From Streptomyces cirratus (lineage in GTDB: Bacteria; Actinomycetota; Actinomycetes; Streptomycetales; Streptomycetaceae): DNA of 64,000 nucleotides. The stretch spans positions 1-64,000 of the forward strand of contig NZ_BMVP01000018.1 in NCBI RefSeq assembly GCF_014650775.1, written 5' to 3'. This document shows, in pieces, positions 43,604-52,746 of this stretch (position 1 is the stretch's first letter; every line of letters begins with the position of its first letter). The notes under the pieces were generated by a model. That model ran no database searches and had not been told where the DNA came from. It saw only the letters and a list, made by a program, of their open reading frames with translations. Both the position numbers and the translations under genes were made by a program.

Positions 43604-44683
43604 ATGACCGTCAAACCCGCCCGTCGCGCCCGTCCCGTCCTGCACGCCTTCGTGGTGACGAGCCTGCTGGCCGCCAGCGCCTACCTCACCTACGAGTTGC
43701 GCAAGGAGGAGCAGGCCCAGGCGCCCGCCGCCGTGCGCGTGACCGACCAGGCGGCGAAGGGTGGCGCCAAGGGCGGACAGGACGGCACCCAGAAGTGGGA
43801 GCGGCTGCAGAACCCGCAGCGCTCGGTGCTGCGCAGCGGGGACGGCGCGGTCCTCGCGACGTTCACGGACGGGGCCCGGACCGCGACGCTCACCGGCAAG
43901 AGCCGCACCTTCACCGAGCCGGCCACCACACAGACCCGGGTCGTCACCGACACCTGGGTCCGCCTCCTGCCCGAGCCCTGGCGGGTCGGCGCGGAACGCG
44001 AACAGTGGTTCCAGGACTGGTTCAAGAAGTACTACGGCAGCGAGGAGGACGACGTCTTCGCGATCGCCTTCCAGTACGGCGACAAGGCCCCGGTGAAGAA
44101 GGACGCGGCGGGCGTCCAGTACGCGGGCGACGCGGCGTTCGGGCCGATCAACCCGAGCGGCTCCGAGGGCAACGACCTGCGCCTGGAGCAGTCCGACTTC
44201 TACGACTACCTCGGCATCCCGTACACCTTCCGCGACGGCACGACGGAGCAGCCCGAGAAGGCCAAGTTCCGGGACATGGACTGTTCCGGCTTCATGCGCA
44301 CCGTCTTCGGCTACCGCAGCCGCTTCCCGCTGATGGCCACCGACGCGGGCGGCACCGGGCTGCCCCGTACCGCCAACGGCATGGCCCGCTCGAAGATCGG
44401 CGTGAACGTCCTTCCGCTCAAGGGCGTCGCCGCGAAGGACCGGCCCGCCTCCATCGACGTCCTCCAGCCGGGCGACCTGGTGTTCTTCAAACTCGACGCG
44501 CGCACCGGCGAGCGGCTGGACCACACCGGCATGTACCTGGGCAACGACACGGACGGCCACAAGATCTTCATATCGAGCCGCGAGGAGGCCAACGGCCCCA
44601 CCATCGGCGACAAGGGCGGCGCGTCGCGCCTCGACGGCAACGGCTACTACGCCACCACCCTGCGCAGCGCCAAGCGCCTCTGA
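43604..44683 (+). CDS. Membrane-anchored NlpC/P60 hydrolase of the pgs operon
   Basis: 359 residues. N-terminal anchor HAFVVTSLLAASAYLTYEL, a linker, a region 60-215 with RLLPEPWRVGAEREQWFQDW, then a C-terminal NlpC/P60 domain with catalytic Cys227 in MDCSGFMRTVFGYR and His307 in LDHTGMYLG. ATG 43604 has GGAG 7 nt upstream. In Bacillus, gamma-PGA hydrolases of the DL-endopeptidase type (PgdS) carry NlpC/P60 domains, so release or trimming of the polymer is likely; peptidoglycan cleavage is the alternative. Confidence 0.87.
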   Translation: MTVKPARRARPVLHAFVVTSLLAASAYLTYELRKEEQAQAPAAVRVTDQAAKGGAKGGQDGTQKWERLQNPQRSVLRSGDGAVLATFTDGARTATLTGKSRTFTEPATTQTRVVTDTWVRLLPEPWRVGAEREQWFQDWFKKYYGSEEDDVFAIAFQYGDKAPVKKDAAGVQYAGDAAFGPINPSGSEGNDLRLEQSDFYDYLGIPYTFRDGTTEQPEKAKFRDMDCSGFMRTVFGYRSRFPLMATDAGGTGLPRTANGMARSKIGVNVLPLKGVAAKDRPASIDVLQPGDLVFFKLDARTGERLDHTGMYLGNDTDGHKIFISSREEANGPTIGDKGGASRLDGNGYYATTLRSAKRL

Positions 44684-44884
44684 GCCGGGCAACCGGGGAG
44701 GGGCGGCGGACGGGGGCGTCTCCTCTTGTACGCCGAGCGTGCGCACACTGCGATTCGCCCGTGAACCTGTGGGCCATCTCCGGCGTGCTGAGACACCGAA
44801 GCTCCGCTCACGCCCAGGGCCTTCGCACGTCACAGACCGGTCACAGTCACCTCACAGCCGCGGACGCCCCGCGAGCATGACCGG

Positions 44885-45523
44885 ATGCGCACACACCACG
44901 CCATCACTCTGCTCACCGCGGCCGCAGCCCTCACCCTCACCGCATGCCAAGGCGACCTTCCCAGCATTGCCCCCACCTCGGCGGCGCCCACAGCGACCAC
45001 ACCGGCTGCGTCAGCCCCGGCGGCCGCGCCCCCGGCGAAGGGCAAGACCGCCACTCTCCCCAACCTCGTCGGTAAGGGCCTCCAGACCGCACAGGACGAG
45101 GCGCAGGCCAGCGGGTTCTACGCCCTCAAATCCCACGACAGCCTCGGTCGGGACCGGATGCAGGTCCTCGACCGCGACTGGAAGGTGTGCAGCCAGTCCC
45201 CGGCCGGTGGCGTGGCCATGGAGACCGGCACCACCATCGATCTCGGCGCCGTGAAGCTCGAAGAGACCTGTCCCGTCGGCGACGTCGCTGCGCCCAAGCC
45301 GGCTGGCAGCACGATGCCGAACTTCGTCGGGCAGGGCATGAAGGCCGTGCGCGGGGCGCTCCCGTCGAACGCCTCCATCACCGTCAAGGACGCCTTGCAG
45401 GGCCGCATGGTGCTCCAGGAGTCGAACTGGAAGGTGTGCACGCAGGCTCCGTCCGCCGGGACCGCGCTGTCCGGGCAGCCCGTCAGCTTCACCGTGGCCA
45501 AGACCGAAGAGACTTGTCCCTGA
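44885..45523 (+). CDS. PASTA-domain lipoprotein
   Basis: 212 residues from ATG 44885. It has a lipoprotein signal with lipobox LTAC (Cys about 21), an Ala/Pro/Thr linker and two PASTA-type domains (TLPNLVGKGLQTAQDEAQAS and TMPNFVGQGMKAVRGALPSN), each followed by a Trp-Lys-Val-Cys strand (DWKVCSQSPAGG, NWKVCTQAPSAG) with conserved Cys pairs. PASTA domains bind peptidoglycan stems or beta-lactams; here they are without a kinase or transpeptidase, so a cell-wall anchoring or sensing role is possible. It lies 200 bp after the pgs operon, with separate transcription likely. Confidence 0.83.
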   Translation: MRTHHAITLLTAAAALTLTACQGDLPSIAPTSAAPTATTPAASAPAAAPPAKGKTATLPNLVGKGLQTAQDEAQASGFYALKSHDSLGRDRMQVLDRDWKVCSQSPAGGVAMETGTTIDLGAVKLEETCPVGDVAAPKPAGSTMPNFVGQGMKAVRGALPSNASITVKDALQGRMVLQESNWKVCTQAPSAGTALSGQPVSFTVAKTEETCP

Positions 45524-45669
45524 CCCATGCGCGAGGCGGTGAGCGGGATGGGAGGAAAGGACGTCCGAAACCTGCTTGGGACGGCTGCCACGGAAGTCGG
45601 TCTGACGGCTGCGCGCGTCAGCGAAGACGGGCCACTGCCCAGTTTGTGTGCGTGAGGACGGGCTGTCCC

Positions 45670-45740
45670 GTCTCAGGCGGTCCGGTCCCTGCCTCGCATC
45701 ATCTGGTCCGATGCGCTCGCCCTCCCGGATGATCTGGTAC
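45670..45740 (+). repeat. Array of three 19-bp motifs (left end, cassette 2)
   Basis: Copies at 45670-45688, 45691-45709 and 45722-45740, preceded by TGTCCC, at offsets of 21 and 31 bp: exactly the geometry at 3504-3574. They are diverged (for example GCCTCGCATCATCTGGTCC), implying an older copy. The surrounding 45524-45821 holds no gene. Confidence 0.6.
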
Positions 45741-45821
45741 CGCGGGTCTGCTTCTTCGGTCTCGCCGGCCCTCGTGGCATCTGAGCTGTCCCGGGTGCTG
45801 ACCGATGGGGGCGGGAGCCGG

Positions 45822-46685
45822 TCATAGCCGTGCGGCCGTGCGGACCAGGCCGGCCAGGGCAAGGGAGCGGCTGTGCGCGGGCCAGGCGATGTGGGTCACG
45901 ACGGGAGGAGCGTCGGTCAAGGGGACGGCCGTGTGCTCGGCCCACAGCCAGGAGCGGGCCGAGTCGGGTACGACCGCCACGGTGCGTCCGAGGGCGATCA
46001 ACTGGGCCAGTTGCGTCTGGTTGTGGATCTCGGGGCCGGGGCCGGGTGCGTAGGTGCCTCGGGTGGGCCAGCGGGCGAGCGGTAGATCGGGGACGTCCCT
46101 GACATCGGCCAGGGACAGGGTCCCGCGGGCGGCGAGGGGGTGCCCGGCGGGCAGGACGGCAACCTGCCCCTCGGTCGTCAGTTCCTCACTGTCGAACCCG
46201 GCGAGGGAGTTCCACGGCGTGTGCATGAGCGCGACGTCAGCGCGTCCGTCGCGCAGCAGCTCTTCCTGCTCACGAATGCCGCACGGCAGCACCTCGATCT
46301 CGGCGCTGTCGGGTTCGGCCGCGTAGGCGGCGAGAAGTCTCCGCAGCAGTTCGTGGGACGCGGCGGCCTTCACCGCGAGGACCAGCAGACCGCGGGGACC
46401 GCCAGGGCTGTCGGCACCGCCGGCGCGCCGGGTGCGGCGAGCGGCGGCAGCGATCGCGTTGAGGGCCGCCCTGCCCTCGTGCAACAGCACCTCTCCGGCA
46501 CCGGTCAGGCGGACGCCACGGCGGTTGCGCTGCAGCAGGCAGACCCCGAGGCGCCGTTCGAGCTGCTGGATCGCCCGCGACAGCGGCGGCTGGGCCATGC
46601 CGAGGCGCTCGGCGGCGCGTCCGAAGTGCAGTTCCTCGGCGACGGCCACGAAGTACCTCAACTCGCGGGTCTCCAGGGTGTCCAC
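45822..46685 (-). CDS. LysR-family transcriptional regulator
   Basis: 287 residues from GTG 46685. N-terminal winged helix-turn-helix LRYFVAVAEELHFGRAAERL and GMAQPPLSRAIQQLERRLGV; C-terminal periplasmic-binding-like effector domain (GLLVLAVKAAASHELLRRLL and IALGRTVAVVPDSARSW). It is divergent from an SDR gene, with an ideal LysR palindrome between them, so it probably regulates that gene in response to its substrate. The pair lies between motif arrays. Confidence 0.9.
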   Translation of the reverse strand: MDTLETRELRYFVAVAEELHFGRAAERLGMAQPPLSRAIQQLERRLGVCLLQRNRRGVRLTGAGEVLLHEGRAALNAIAAAARRTRRAGGADSPGGPRGLLVLAVKAAASHELLRRLLAAYAAEPDSAEIEVLPCGIREQEELLRDGRADVALMHTPWNSLAGFDSEELTTEGQVAVLPAGHPLAARGTLSLADVRDVPDLPLARWPTRGTYAPGPGPEIHNQTQLAQLIALGRTVAVVPDSARSWLWAEHTAVPLTDAPPVVTHIAWPAHSRSLALAGLVRTAARL

Positions 46686-46704
46686 GGCCGCAGCATACGC
46701 GGTG

Positions 46705-46719
46705 ATACCTGGCAGGTAT
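46705..46719. promoter_or_regulatory. LysR binding-site candidate
   Basis: A perfect palindrome ATACCT-GGC-AGGTAT, a T-N11-A LysR box, between the divergent LysR and SDR genes. Confidence 0.7.
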
Positions 46720-46777
46720 GACAGGACACCGTATCGGTGTTGGCCGCGCCATCCGTCCGCGAGCCAACATCATCAGC

Positions 46778-47512
46778 ATGAGCGAAACGATGATCGCGCT
46801 GGTGACCGGCGCGAACAAGGGCATCGGGTACGAGATCGCGGCCGGGCTGGGCAACCTCGGGTACCGCGTGGGCGTGGGAGCCCGCGACGCCACCCGACGC
46901 GAAACCGCCGTTGGGAAGCTGCGCGCCGCCGGCGTGGACGCGTTCGGGGTACCGCTGGACGTGACCGACGACCAGAGCGTCACTGACGCCGCGGAACTGA
47001 TCGAACTGCTGGCCGGGCGCCTGGACGCCCTGGTCAACAATGCCGGCATCTCGGGCGAGATGGACCCGGGGTGGGTGCAGGACCCGACCGCGCTCGACCT
47101 GGAGGTGCTCAGCACGGTCGTGGATACCAATGTCATGGGTGTCGTCCGGGTGACCAACGCGATGCTGCCACTGCTGCGACGCTCGACATCGCCACGCATC
47201 GTCAACGTCTCCAGCAGCGTCGGTTCCCTCGCCCGGCAGGCGGACCCAGAGACCGAGATCCCGATCATGGCGGCCTACGCGCCGTCGAAGTCGTTCCTCA
47301 ACGCCCTCACCGTGCAGTACGCCCGGCAGTTCGCCGGTACGAACATCCTGATCAACGCCGCCTGCCCGGGCCTGGTCGCGACCGACTTCACAGGCTTCCA
47401 CGGACCCCGCACCCCTGAACAGGGCGCGGCCACAGCGATCCGGCTCGCGACCCTGCCCGACGGCGGCCCGACCGGTTCGTTCTTCGACGACGACGGCGTC
47501 GTCCCCTGGTGA
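46778..47512 (+). CDS. Short-chain dehydrogenase/reductase
   Basis: 244 residues. Cofactor motif TGANKGIGYE, NNAG in ALVNNAGISGE, catalytic Ser in VNVSSSVGSL and Y167-A-P-S-K171 in AAYAPSKSFL. ATG 46778 is preferred to 46718 because the Rossmann strand then starts at residue 7. An NAD(P)H-dependent carbonyl reduction is expected; the substrate is unknown. It is divergent from and probably controlled by the LysR protein. Confidence 0.9.
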   Translation: MSETMIALVTGANKGIGYEIAAGLGNLGYRVGVGARDATRRETAVGKLRAAGVDAFGVPLDVTDDQSVTDAAELIELLAGRLDALVNNAGISGEMDPGWVQDPTALDLEVLSTVVDTNVMGVVRVTNAMLPLLRRSTSPRIVNVSSSVGSLARQADPETEIPIMAAYAPSKSFLNALTVQYARQFAGTNILINAACPGLVATDFTGFHGPRTPEQGAATAIRLATLPDGGPTGSFFDDDGVVPW

Positions 47513-47568
47513 TCACGATCCCGCCGTGAATCGGCGAAGCTCCGGTAGGTCCACGAAACGGTGGGCAG

Positions 47569-47587
47569 GGATCAGATCGACTGAGAC
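47569..47587 (-). repeat. Inverted 19-bp motif copy (right end, cassette 2)
   Basis: GGATCAGATCGACTGAGAC matches the right-end motif of cassette 1 at 17 of the 19 comparable positions or better outside the variable core. It opposes the array at 45670-45740. Confidence 0.55.
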
Positions 47588-47824
47588 AGCGTCGGACATT
47601 TGCCGCGGTTCGAGTAGGGGGGCATCTGGCGGCGCACCCAGCAGGAAGAGACCGTCGCCAACTCCGGCTGGCCAGGCGAGGGCGACGCGCAACGCCGCAT
47701 CGTCCCTGGGAGCTGGCCTGCGCCCTGTCCCGGACACCAACCAGGCACCGGTGGTCACAGGCCGCCTCTCGGATCGGGCCGGCAGGTGCGGTGTTGGCTA
47801 TGCCTGGCCTCGGTCTTTCGTGGG

Positions 47825-47849
47825 GGTCCGCCGACGAAGACGGCGGACC
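47825..47849. terminator. Intrinsic terminator-like hairpin
   Basis: GGTCCGCCG (47825-47833), loop ACGAAGA, CGGCGGACC (47841-47849), then CTTTCG. It may terminate either flanking transcript. Confidence 0.65.
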
Positions 47850-48014
47850 CTTTCGCCTTCCGGGGCCTTCGAATCGTGCGGACCGGATGGCCTGGAGGGC
47901 ATTCTCGCCGGACGCGGCGAGGGTGTCGATCAGGCGGACGACAACACGAACGTCGCCCTGAACGCGGAAACGGGGACTAGTGACCTGATACCTGGATTCA
48001 GGTACCTGGGCGGG

Positions 48015-49088
48015 TCACCCGAGCGCGAAGTTCTCTGTCCAGTAGACCCGGGAGTTGTGACCCGTGGCCGTGCCCACGCCGAGCACCCTATACCTGCAGT
48101 CGAGGATCGCCAGGCGGTGGCCGAAGTTGGACGCCTCATCGTGGTGTAGCCAGTCGTCCATCGCCTGGGCGAAGGTCTGGTTGGTGCCGTAGCTCCAATT
48201 CTCCGGGCGCTGCGCGGGGGCGAAGCCGGCAGTTCGTATCCGGTCCGCGGGAAGTGTGTTGTCCGAGCCTATGTGCCCGCGCTTGGGATCGTTCCGGGGA
48301 TACGCGTCGATGAGTTTCGCGTAGTTGGCGGCCAGATCCGCACTGTGTTTCCGTGCCACGTCGCTGAGCCGGGGATCGATACGCACACTCGGATCGGAGC
48401 ACCTGCCTTCATCACGTCGCGCCAGGACGACCTGGTTGACCATCTGTTTGGCATCTGCGGGCATCGGCGGAAGCGGGGCGGGCTCATCACCGGTTCTCCA
48501 TGCTTGGTTGACCCACCAGGGGTCACCCGTGTCCCGTGCGCACGCCCATTGCTGCAGGCCGGCGCCCTGCCTGGGCGGACTGGGAAAATCAGCGTTTCCC
48601 GCATCGAGACACTTGCCGCTGTGTTTGGAGACGATCAGGTATCCGACAGTGTTCTCAGGGCAACCGCCGGACGGCGGGCAGGACTTCGGATCCCCTATGT
48701 CGACGAACTCCCAGAGCTGGTTGGCGCCGCCATGGCAGTCCCATTGGAAGACCTGCGCCCCGTCGGACTTGGACCAGCCCGCGACATCCAGGCACTTTCC
48801 CGAATGGCGTGCGACGATCTTGTATCCGCGCCCGCCGCCCGCGTCCACGAAGTCGAACTGCTGGTTCTTTGCGGCACTGTTCTGCGGCCACAGGACGATC
48901 GCCTGTCCGTTGGCCGTCCCCGCGGCCGTGACATCCGCCGCCAACCCGGAACTCTGGTTGTAGAGGGGGATACCGCTGCCTTGGGCGCGGGCCGGGCAGG
49001 GCGTCGGCAGGCCGAGTCCCACGAGAACAGCCGCCAGCAAAGCCAGCCGGGATGCGATTCCTCCGGGGAAGGACCGAATGTTTCCCAT
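48015..49088 (-). CDS. Secreted RICIN beta-trefoil + CAP (SCP/PR1) domain protein
   Basis: 357 residues. Signal peptide GIASRLALLAAVLVGLGLP; trefoil at about 37-205 with KCLDVAGWSKSDGAQVFQWD, NQLWEFVDIG and GKCLDAGNADF, LQQWAC. The C-terminal 130 residues form a CAP domain: NQVVLARRDEGRCSDPSVRI, HSADLAANYAK, GHRLAILDCRYRVLGVGTAT and the final GHNSRVYWTENFA. The two conserved CAP histidines appear (H in RKHSADLA and in HHDEASNFGHR). An exported, probably carbohydrate-targeted CAP protein. ATG 49088 is the only start with a signal peptide. Confidence 0.85.
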   Translation of the reverse strand: MGNIRSFPGGIASRLALLAAVLVGLGLPTPCPARAQGSGIPLYNQSSGLAADVTAAGTANGQAIVLWPQNSAAKNQQFDFVDAGGGRGYKIVARHSGKCLDVAGWSKSDGAQVFQWDCHGGANQLWEFVDIGDPKSCPPSGGCPENTVGYLIVSKHSGKCLDAGNADFPSPPRQGAGLQQWACARDTGDPWWVNQAWRTGDEPAPLPPMPADAKQMVNQVVLARRDEGRCSDPSVRIDPRLSDVARKHSADLAANYAKLIDAYPRNDPKRGHIGSDNTLPADRIRTAGFAPAQRPENWSYGTNQTFAQAMDDWLHHDEASNFGHRLAILDCRYRVLGVGTATGHNSRVYWTENFALG

Positions 49089-49179
49089 GGCGCCGTCCAC
49101 TTCACGAAGACCAATGGGCCGATATGCAAGGGGATTCCATTGCCAACGTATGCCACCGTGGGCAGGTGAGCCACTCAAA

Positions 49180-49560
49180 CCAGACGCCCACAGCCGGCGG
49201 GACGGCCACCGCTCTCCGGCTCTGTCCGGGCCGTGGTCGACGAAACCCGTCAGCAGGTGATGCCCGTATGTCTTCTTCCAGGCCGGGGCCGCGTCCTGCT
49301 TGACCGAGTACGCGACAACGGGACTCCGTCCAGACCGATGGTCGCGCTCTCGCCCGAGGCTGCGAGGGCGTCGATGAGGCGGGAGAGGGTCGGATCGGAG
49401 GCCACCGGCCGAAAGACGGCCGGCTCGGCCCGCAGCACGGCGATGTCCGCGGGGCAGTCCCCGCTGAGCGCGACCACCAGCGCATGGTCGAGGTCGGTCT
49501 TGCCGGGGTCGTGGACGGCCCGTGGCAGGACACGCTCTGGCGGCCGGAGTACCGTGAGAT
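49180..49560 (-). pseudogene. IS1380-family transposase remnant
   Basis: Two blocks in different frames resemble IS1380 transposases. One, from about 49540, reads SGDCPADIAVLRAEPAVFRP and VASDPTLSRLIDALAASGE. The other, at about 49200-49310, reads VVAYSVKQDAAPAWKKTYGH and HLLTGFVDHGPDRAGE. Several hundred residues are missing between and after them. It lies directly upstream of the RICIN-CAP gene. Confidence 0.7.
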
Positions 49561-49813
49561 GAAACAGGGCACGGAGCTCGGCAGCATGACCGCGCGCATG
49601 GGGTGGACGTCACGTCGCCGCGATGCCCGGCAGCTCGGCGAGGCAGAGCACCCGCAGACACGACGCCTCGCGTACCGCCGCCACCAGCGTCCTCGCAGCA
49701 GTGCGCATCTTTACACCAGCGGTGGGCGGCGAGGACGACGCCCGCGATGGCCAACCGACGGCGAGCGTGAAAATCGCTGTCCGATCACCGGAGTACGGTG
49801 ATAGACATTCGGC

Positions 49814-50599
49814 GTGGAGAAGACTCTTGAGTTCCCTGACCTGCTGCGACTGATCGATGAACGGTCGACCGCCTTCCGCACCGCGGTCGCCTCCGCGCCC
49901 AGTCTCGACGCACAGGTGCCAACCTGCCCCGAGTGGACGCTGTTCGATCTGGTGAAGCACCTGGGTGGGGGAGACCGTTTTTGGGCCGCCATCGTCGGCG
50001 CGGGGCCTGCCGACGCTCCCCCGGCCGAGGCCGTCGCTGCGCGAGCCGCTCTGGAAGTGCCGCGAGAGCGTGAGGCCCTGCTGGCCTGGCTGGCCGCGTC
50101 GACGCAGCTTCTGCTGAGCGCCCTGCGCGAGGCGGGCCCGGACGCCGGCTGCTGGGCCTGGTGGAGTCCGTTGCAGACGCCGCGGGCCTCCGGCGGAGTC
50201 GCCCGGCACCGGGCCCAGGAGACCGCGGTGCACACGTACGACGCCCAGCTCACCGGTGGCGCCCCACAGCCGCTGCCGATTGAGGTGGCGGTCGACGGTG
50301 TGGAGGAGTTCCTGTTCACCTGCGTCGCGACGCCCAGTGCCTGGCCGCACAAGCCCACGGCCTTCGACTTCCACACCACTGAGGGCCGCTCCTGGCGCCT
50401 CACGGTCGACGGTGACGGCGCACGCTCCACCCGCATCCCCACGCCCGGCGAGGACTCGGACGCAGCCGGTGTCTCCGTCCACGGCACGGCCAGTGAGCTG
50501 GTCCTCTACCTGTACGACCGCATCCCGGCCGACTCCTTGCACGTTGACGGAGACGCTGGGCTGCTCGACCTGCTCCGCGCCTGGGAGCCTGAGGAGTAG
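49814..50599 (+). CDS. Maleylpyruvate isomerase (MDMPI)-family, mycothiol-type protein
   Basis: 261 residues from GTG 49814, with no ribosome site. N-terminal DinB-like helical bundle (TCPEWTLFDLVKHLGGGDRF with His49 and ARHRAQETAVHTYDAQLTGG holding the Glu/His metal residues), and a C-terminal SCP2-like domain (WRLTVDGDGARSTRI). Relatives use or bind mycothiol and isomerise maleylpyruvate or act on unknown electrophiles; the actual reaction here is unknown. Confidence 0.85.
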   Translation: MEKTLEFPDLLRLIDERSTAFRTAVASAPSLDAQVPTCPEWTLFDLVKHLGGGDRFWAAIVGAGPADAPPAEAVAARAALEVPREREALLAWLAASTQLLLSALREAGPDAGCWAWWSPLQTPRASGGVARHRAQETAVHTYDAQLTGGAPQPLPIEVAVDGVEEFLFTCVATPSAWPHKPTAFDFHTTEGRSWRLTVDGDGARSTRIPTPGEDSDAAGVSVHGTASELVLYLYDRIPADSLHVDGDAGLLDLLRAWEPEE

Positions 50600-50679
50600 G
50601 ACGCACCCGGGTGGCGGGGCGCGGCGGCGACGGATGTGCGTCGAGGCCGGGAACGCAACAGTCCCGTACGGGGACGCGG

Positions 50680-50837
50680 GAGGCCAGGGCGCTGGAACGG
50701 ACCAAGGTGTCGGCGGGGTTGAAGGCGGCCGCCGCGACCCGGATCCGGATCTGGCCGTCACCCGGCTGAGGGGTCGGCGCTTGGGCGACGCGGAGCACGT
50801 CGGAGCCGCCATATTCGGGCACGACGACAGCACGCAT
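50680..50837 (-). pseudogene. N-terminal fragment of a zinc/quinone-type alcohol dehydrogenase
   Basis: ATG 50837 opens MRAVVVPEYGGSDVLRVAQA then PQPGDGQIRIRVAAAAFNPA, DTLVRSSA, the start of MDR quinone oxidoreductases. Sense is lost after about 52 residues, with no catalytic or Rossmann part. The region 50838-51162 has no other gene. Confidence 0.65.
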
Positions 50838-51162
50838 CGATACGTATTCTCTCTCGACGAGCCCTGTCCGGGCGGGACCTGGGGAGCTGTTCCTGCAACC
50901 CGGACGACCGGCTTCTCCTGTCTTCCGGTCATCTGCGGGGGGCGGTCCACGCGGGCCCCATGCCCAGGGTCGGCGGCGGTCGGGGCGCACACCGTGGTTA
51001 GGCGCCGGCGTACGGGTCGGGGGAAGCGGGCACGGCCGGGACGGCGGACGACCAGTCGGCGGCCGGCCGGCCGGCCGGGCGGCCGCTTGATCGTTTGACA
51101 TCGAGTGCACTCCAAGTCCTAGCGTCGTGGGCAGATGGTTTTCCAGCTCGGGAGGCAGCAGA

Positions 51163-52149
51163 ATGATCGACGTACGCATCCGACACTTGGGTGAACTCAC
51201 CGTGTCCGCGCAGGGGTTGGGCTGCATGGGGATGAGTCACGGCTACGGGGACTCGGACGACGCACAGTCGATCGAGACCCTCAACCGCGCCCTCGACCTC
51301 GGGGTGACGCTCCTGGACACCGCCGACTTCTACGGTGCCGGGCACAACGAGGAACTGGTCGGTCGGGCCATCGCCGGGCGGCGCGACGACGCGGTGGTCG
51401 CGACGAAGTTCGGCTTCGCCAACCGTCTGGGCGAGCCCACCGTCATTCGCGGCGACGCCCCCTACGTGCGCCAGGCGTGCGAGGCGTCGCTGCGCCGGCT
51501 CGGGGTCGACCACATCGACCTCTACTACCAGCACCGGGTCGACCCGCGGGTGCCGATCGAGGAGACCGTCGGCGCCATGGCCGAGCTGGTACAGGCCGGC
51601 AAGGTCCGCCACCTCGGGCTGTCGGAGGCAAGTCCGGAAACGATCCGTCGGGCACACGCCGTGCACCCGATCACGGCGCTGCAGAGCGAGTGGTCCCTCT
51701 GGAGCCGCGACCTGGAGGCGGAGGCCGCCCCGGTCTGCCGTGAGCTCGGCATCGGCTTGGTCCCGTTCTCCCCGCTCGGGCGGGGCTTTCTGACCGGACG
51801 CTACAACTCGGTGGAGGGCCTGGCGAAGAACGACGTGCGGCGCACGCAGCCGCGGTTCGCCGACGGCAACCTCGACCGGAACCTGGCGATCGTCGCGAAG
51901 CTGGAGGAGCTGGCTGCCGCCAAGGGCGTCACCGCCGGGCAGCTCGCACTGGCCTGGGTGCAGCACCGGGGCGAGGACGTCGTACCGATCCCCGGCACCC
52001 GGCGCCGGCGGTACCTGGAAGAAAACCTCGCGGCCCTGTCCGTAGAGCTGACACCGGAGGACCTTGCCGCCATCGAGGCCGCGGCTCCGCGCGAGGAGAT
52101 CGCGGGCGCCCGCTACGACGCGACGAGCCTGAGCTTCGTCGACCACTGA
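51163..52149 (+). CDS. Aldo/keto reductase
   Basis: 328 residues from ATG 51163 with GGGAGG upstream. The AKR tetrad is present: Asp52, Tyr57 (DTADFYGAG), Lys82 (VVATKFG) and His124 (DLYYQHRVD). The C-terminal NADP segment VPIPGTRRRRYLEENL follows AKR13-like pyridoxal reductase/aldose-type enzymes. The broken alcohol dehydrogenase lies divergently upstream. The substrate is unknown. Confidence 0.92.
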   Translation: MIDVRIRHLGELTVSAQGLGCMGMSHGYGDSDDAQSIETLNRALDLGVTLLDTADFYGAGHNEELVGRAIAGRRDDAVVATKFGFANRLGEPTVIRGDAPYVRQACEASLRRLGVDHIDLYYQHRVDPRVPIEETVGAMAELVQAGKVRHLGLSEASPETIRRAHAVHPITALQSEWSLWSRDLEAEAAPVCRELGIGLVPFSPLGRGFLTGRYNSVEGLAKNDVRRTQPRFADGNLDRNLAIVAKLEELAAAKGVTAGQLALAWVQHRGEDVVPIPGTRRRRYLEENLAALSVELTPEDLAAIEAAAPREEIAGARYDATSLSFVDH

Positions 52150-52399
52150 CGGAGTCGGGAGTACGCGTGTTCGGACGTGGGCTGAGCCGGACGTCGGCCG
52201 GCCGGGGGGTGCTGGCGCTGGAACAGGCCCTCCGTGCCCGGTGGGGGCGGCGTCGGTGAGGAGTCGGCGGAGGACGAGGCCCCGCACCGGCCTGCCCTCC
52301 TCCGGATGGGCTCGTACGCCCGCCCACCCCCACACCGGGGCGGGTAGGGCCGGCACCCGGCCGCAGTAACCGGTCGCCCGGCCGCGCGTTGGGATCTGC

Positions 52400-52609
52400 G
52401 TGACCCTCGACGACCTCTACACCGACATCGTGGCCGAAGAACTCGACGCCGACGCCGCCCCCCAGCGGCTGGCGATCCTCACCCACCGGGAGGCCGAACT
52501 CGCCCTCGCCCTCCTCGCCGCCGTCGTCAACGGCGACACCGGTGAGGAGGTACGCACCACCGCCCGCGCCCTGAGCACCCGCCTCGGCATGCGCCTGCCC
52601 GCCACCTGA
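52400..52609 (+). CDS. Small helical hypothetical protein
   Basis: 69 residues from GTG 52400: MTLDDLYTDIVAEELDADAA, then REAELALALLAAVVNGDTGE and a basic end. Entirely helical by appearance with no known motif. A weak GGGAT precedes the start; length and composition make it plausible but unproven. Confidence 0.5.
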   Translation: MTLDDLYTDIVAEELDADAAPQRLAILTHREAELALALLAAVVNGDTGEEVRTTARALSTRLGMRLPAT

Positions 52610-52746
52610 GCGTCCCGGTGCACCGAGCCCGGCCGCCGGCTGCGGCCGATCGAGGACGAGCCGTGGGGCGTCCCGGGTGAACGCGCTGCTCGCTGCCGGT
52701 CGACGCCGAGAACGGCGGCCGATGCGGCTACGGCCGGTGGCCCTCC

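Larger units (their letters stand above)
47513..48014. other. Intergenic region with motif copy and hairpin
   Basis: No convincing gene is seen; an 81-codon minus-strand frame (47513-47758) starting MTTGAWLVSGTG has no good ribosome site. The stretch holds an inverted 19-bp motif copy at 47569-47587 and the hairpin at 47825-47849. Confidence 0.4.
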
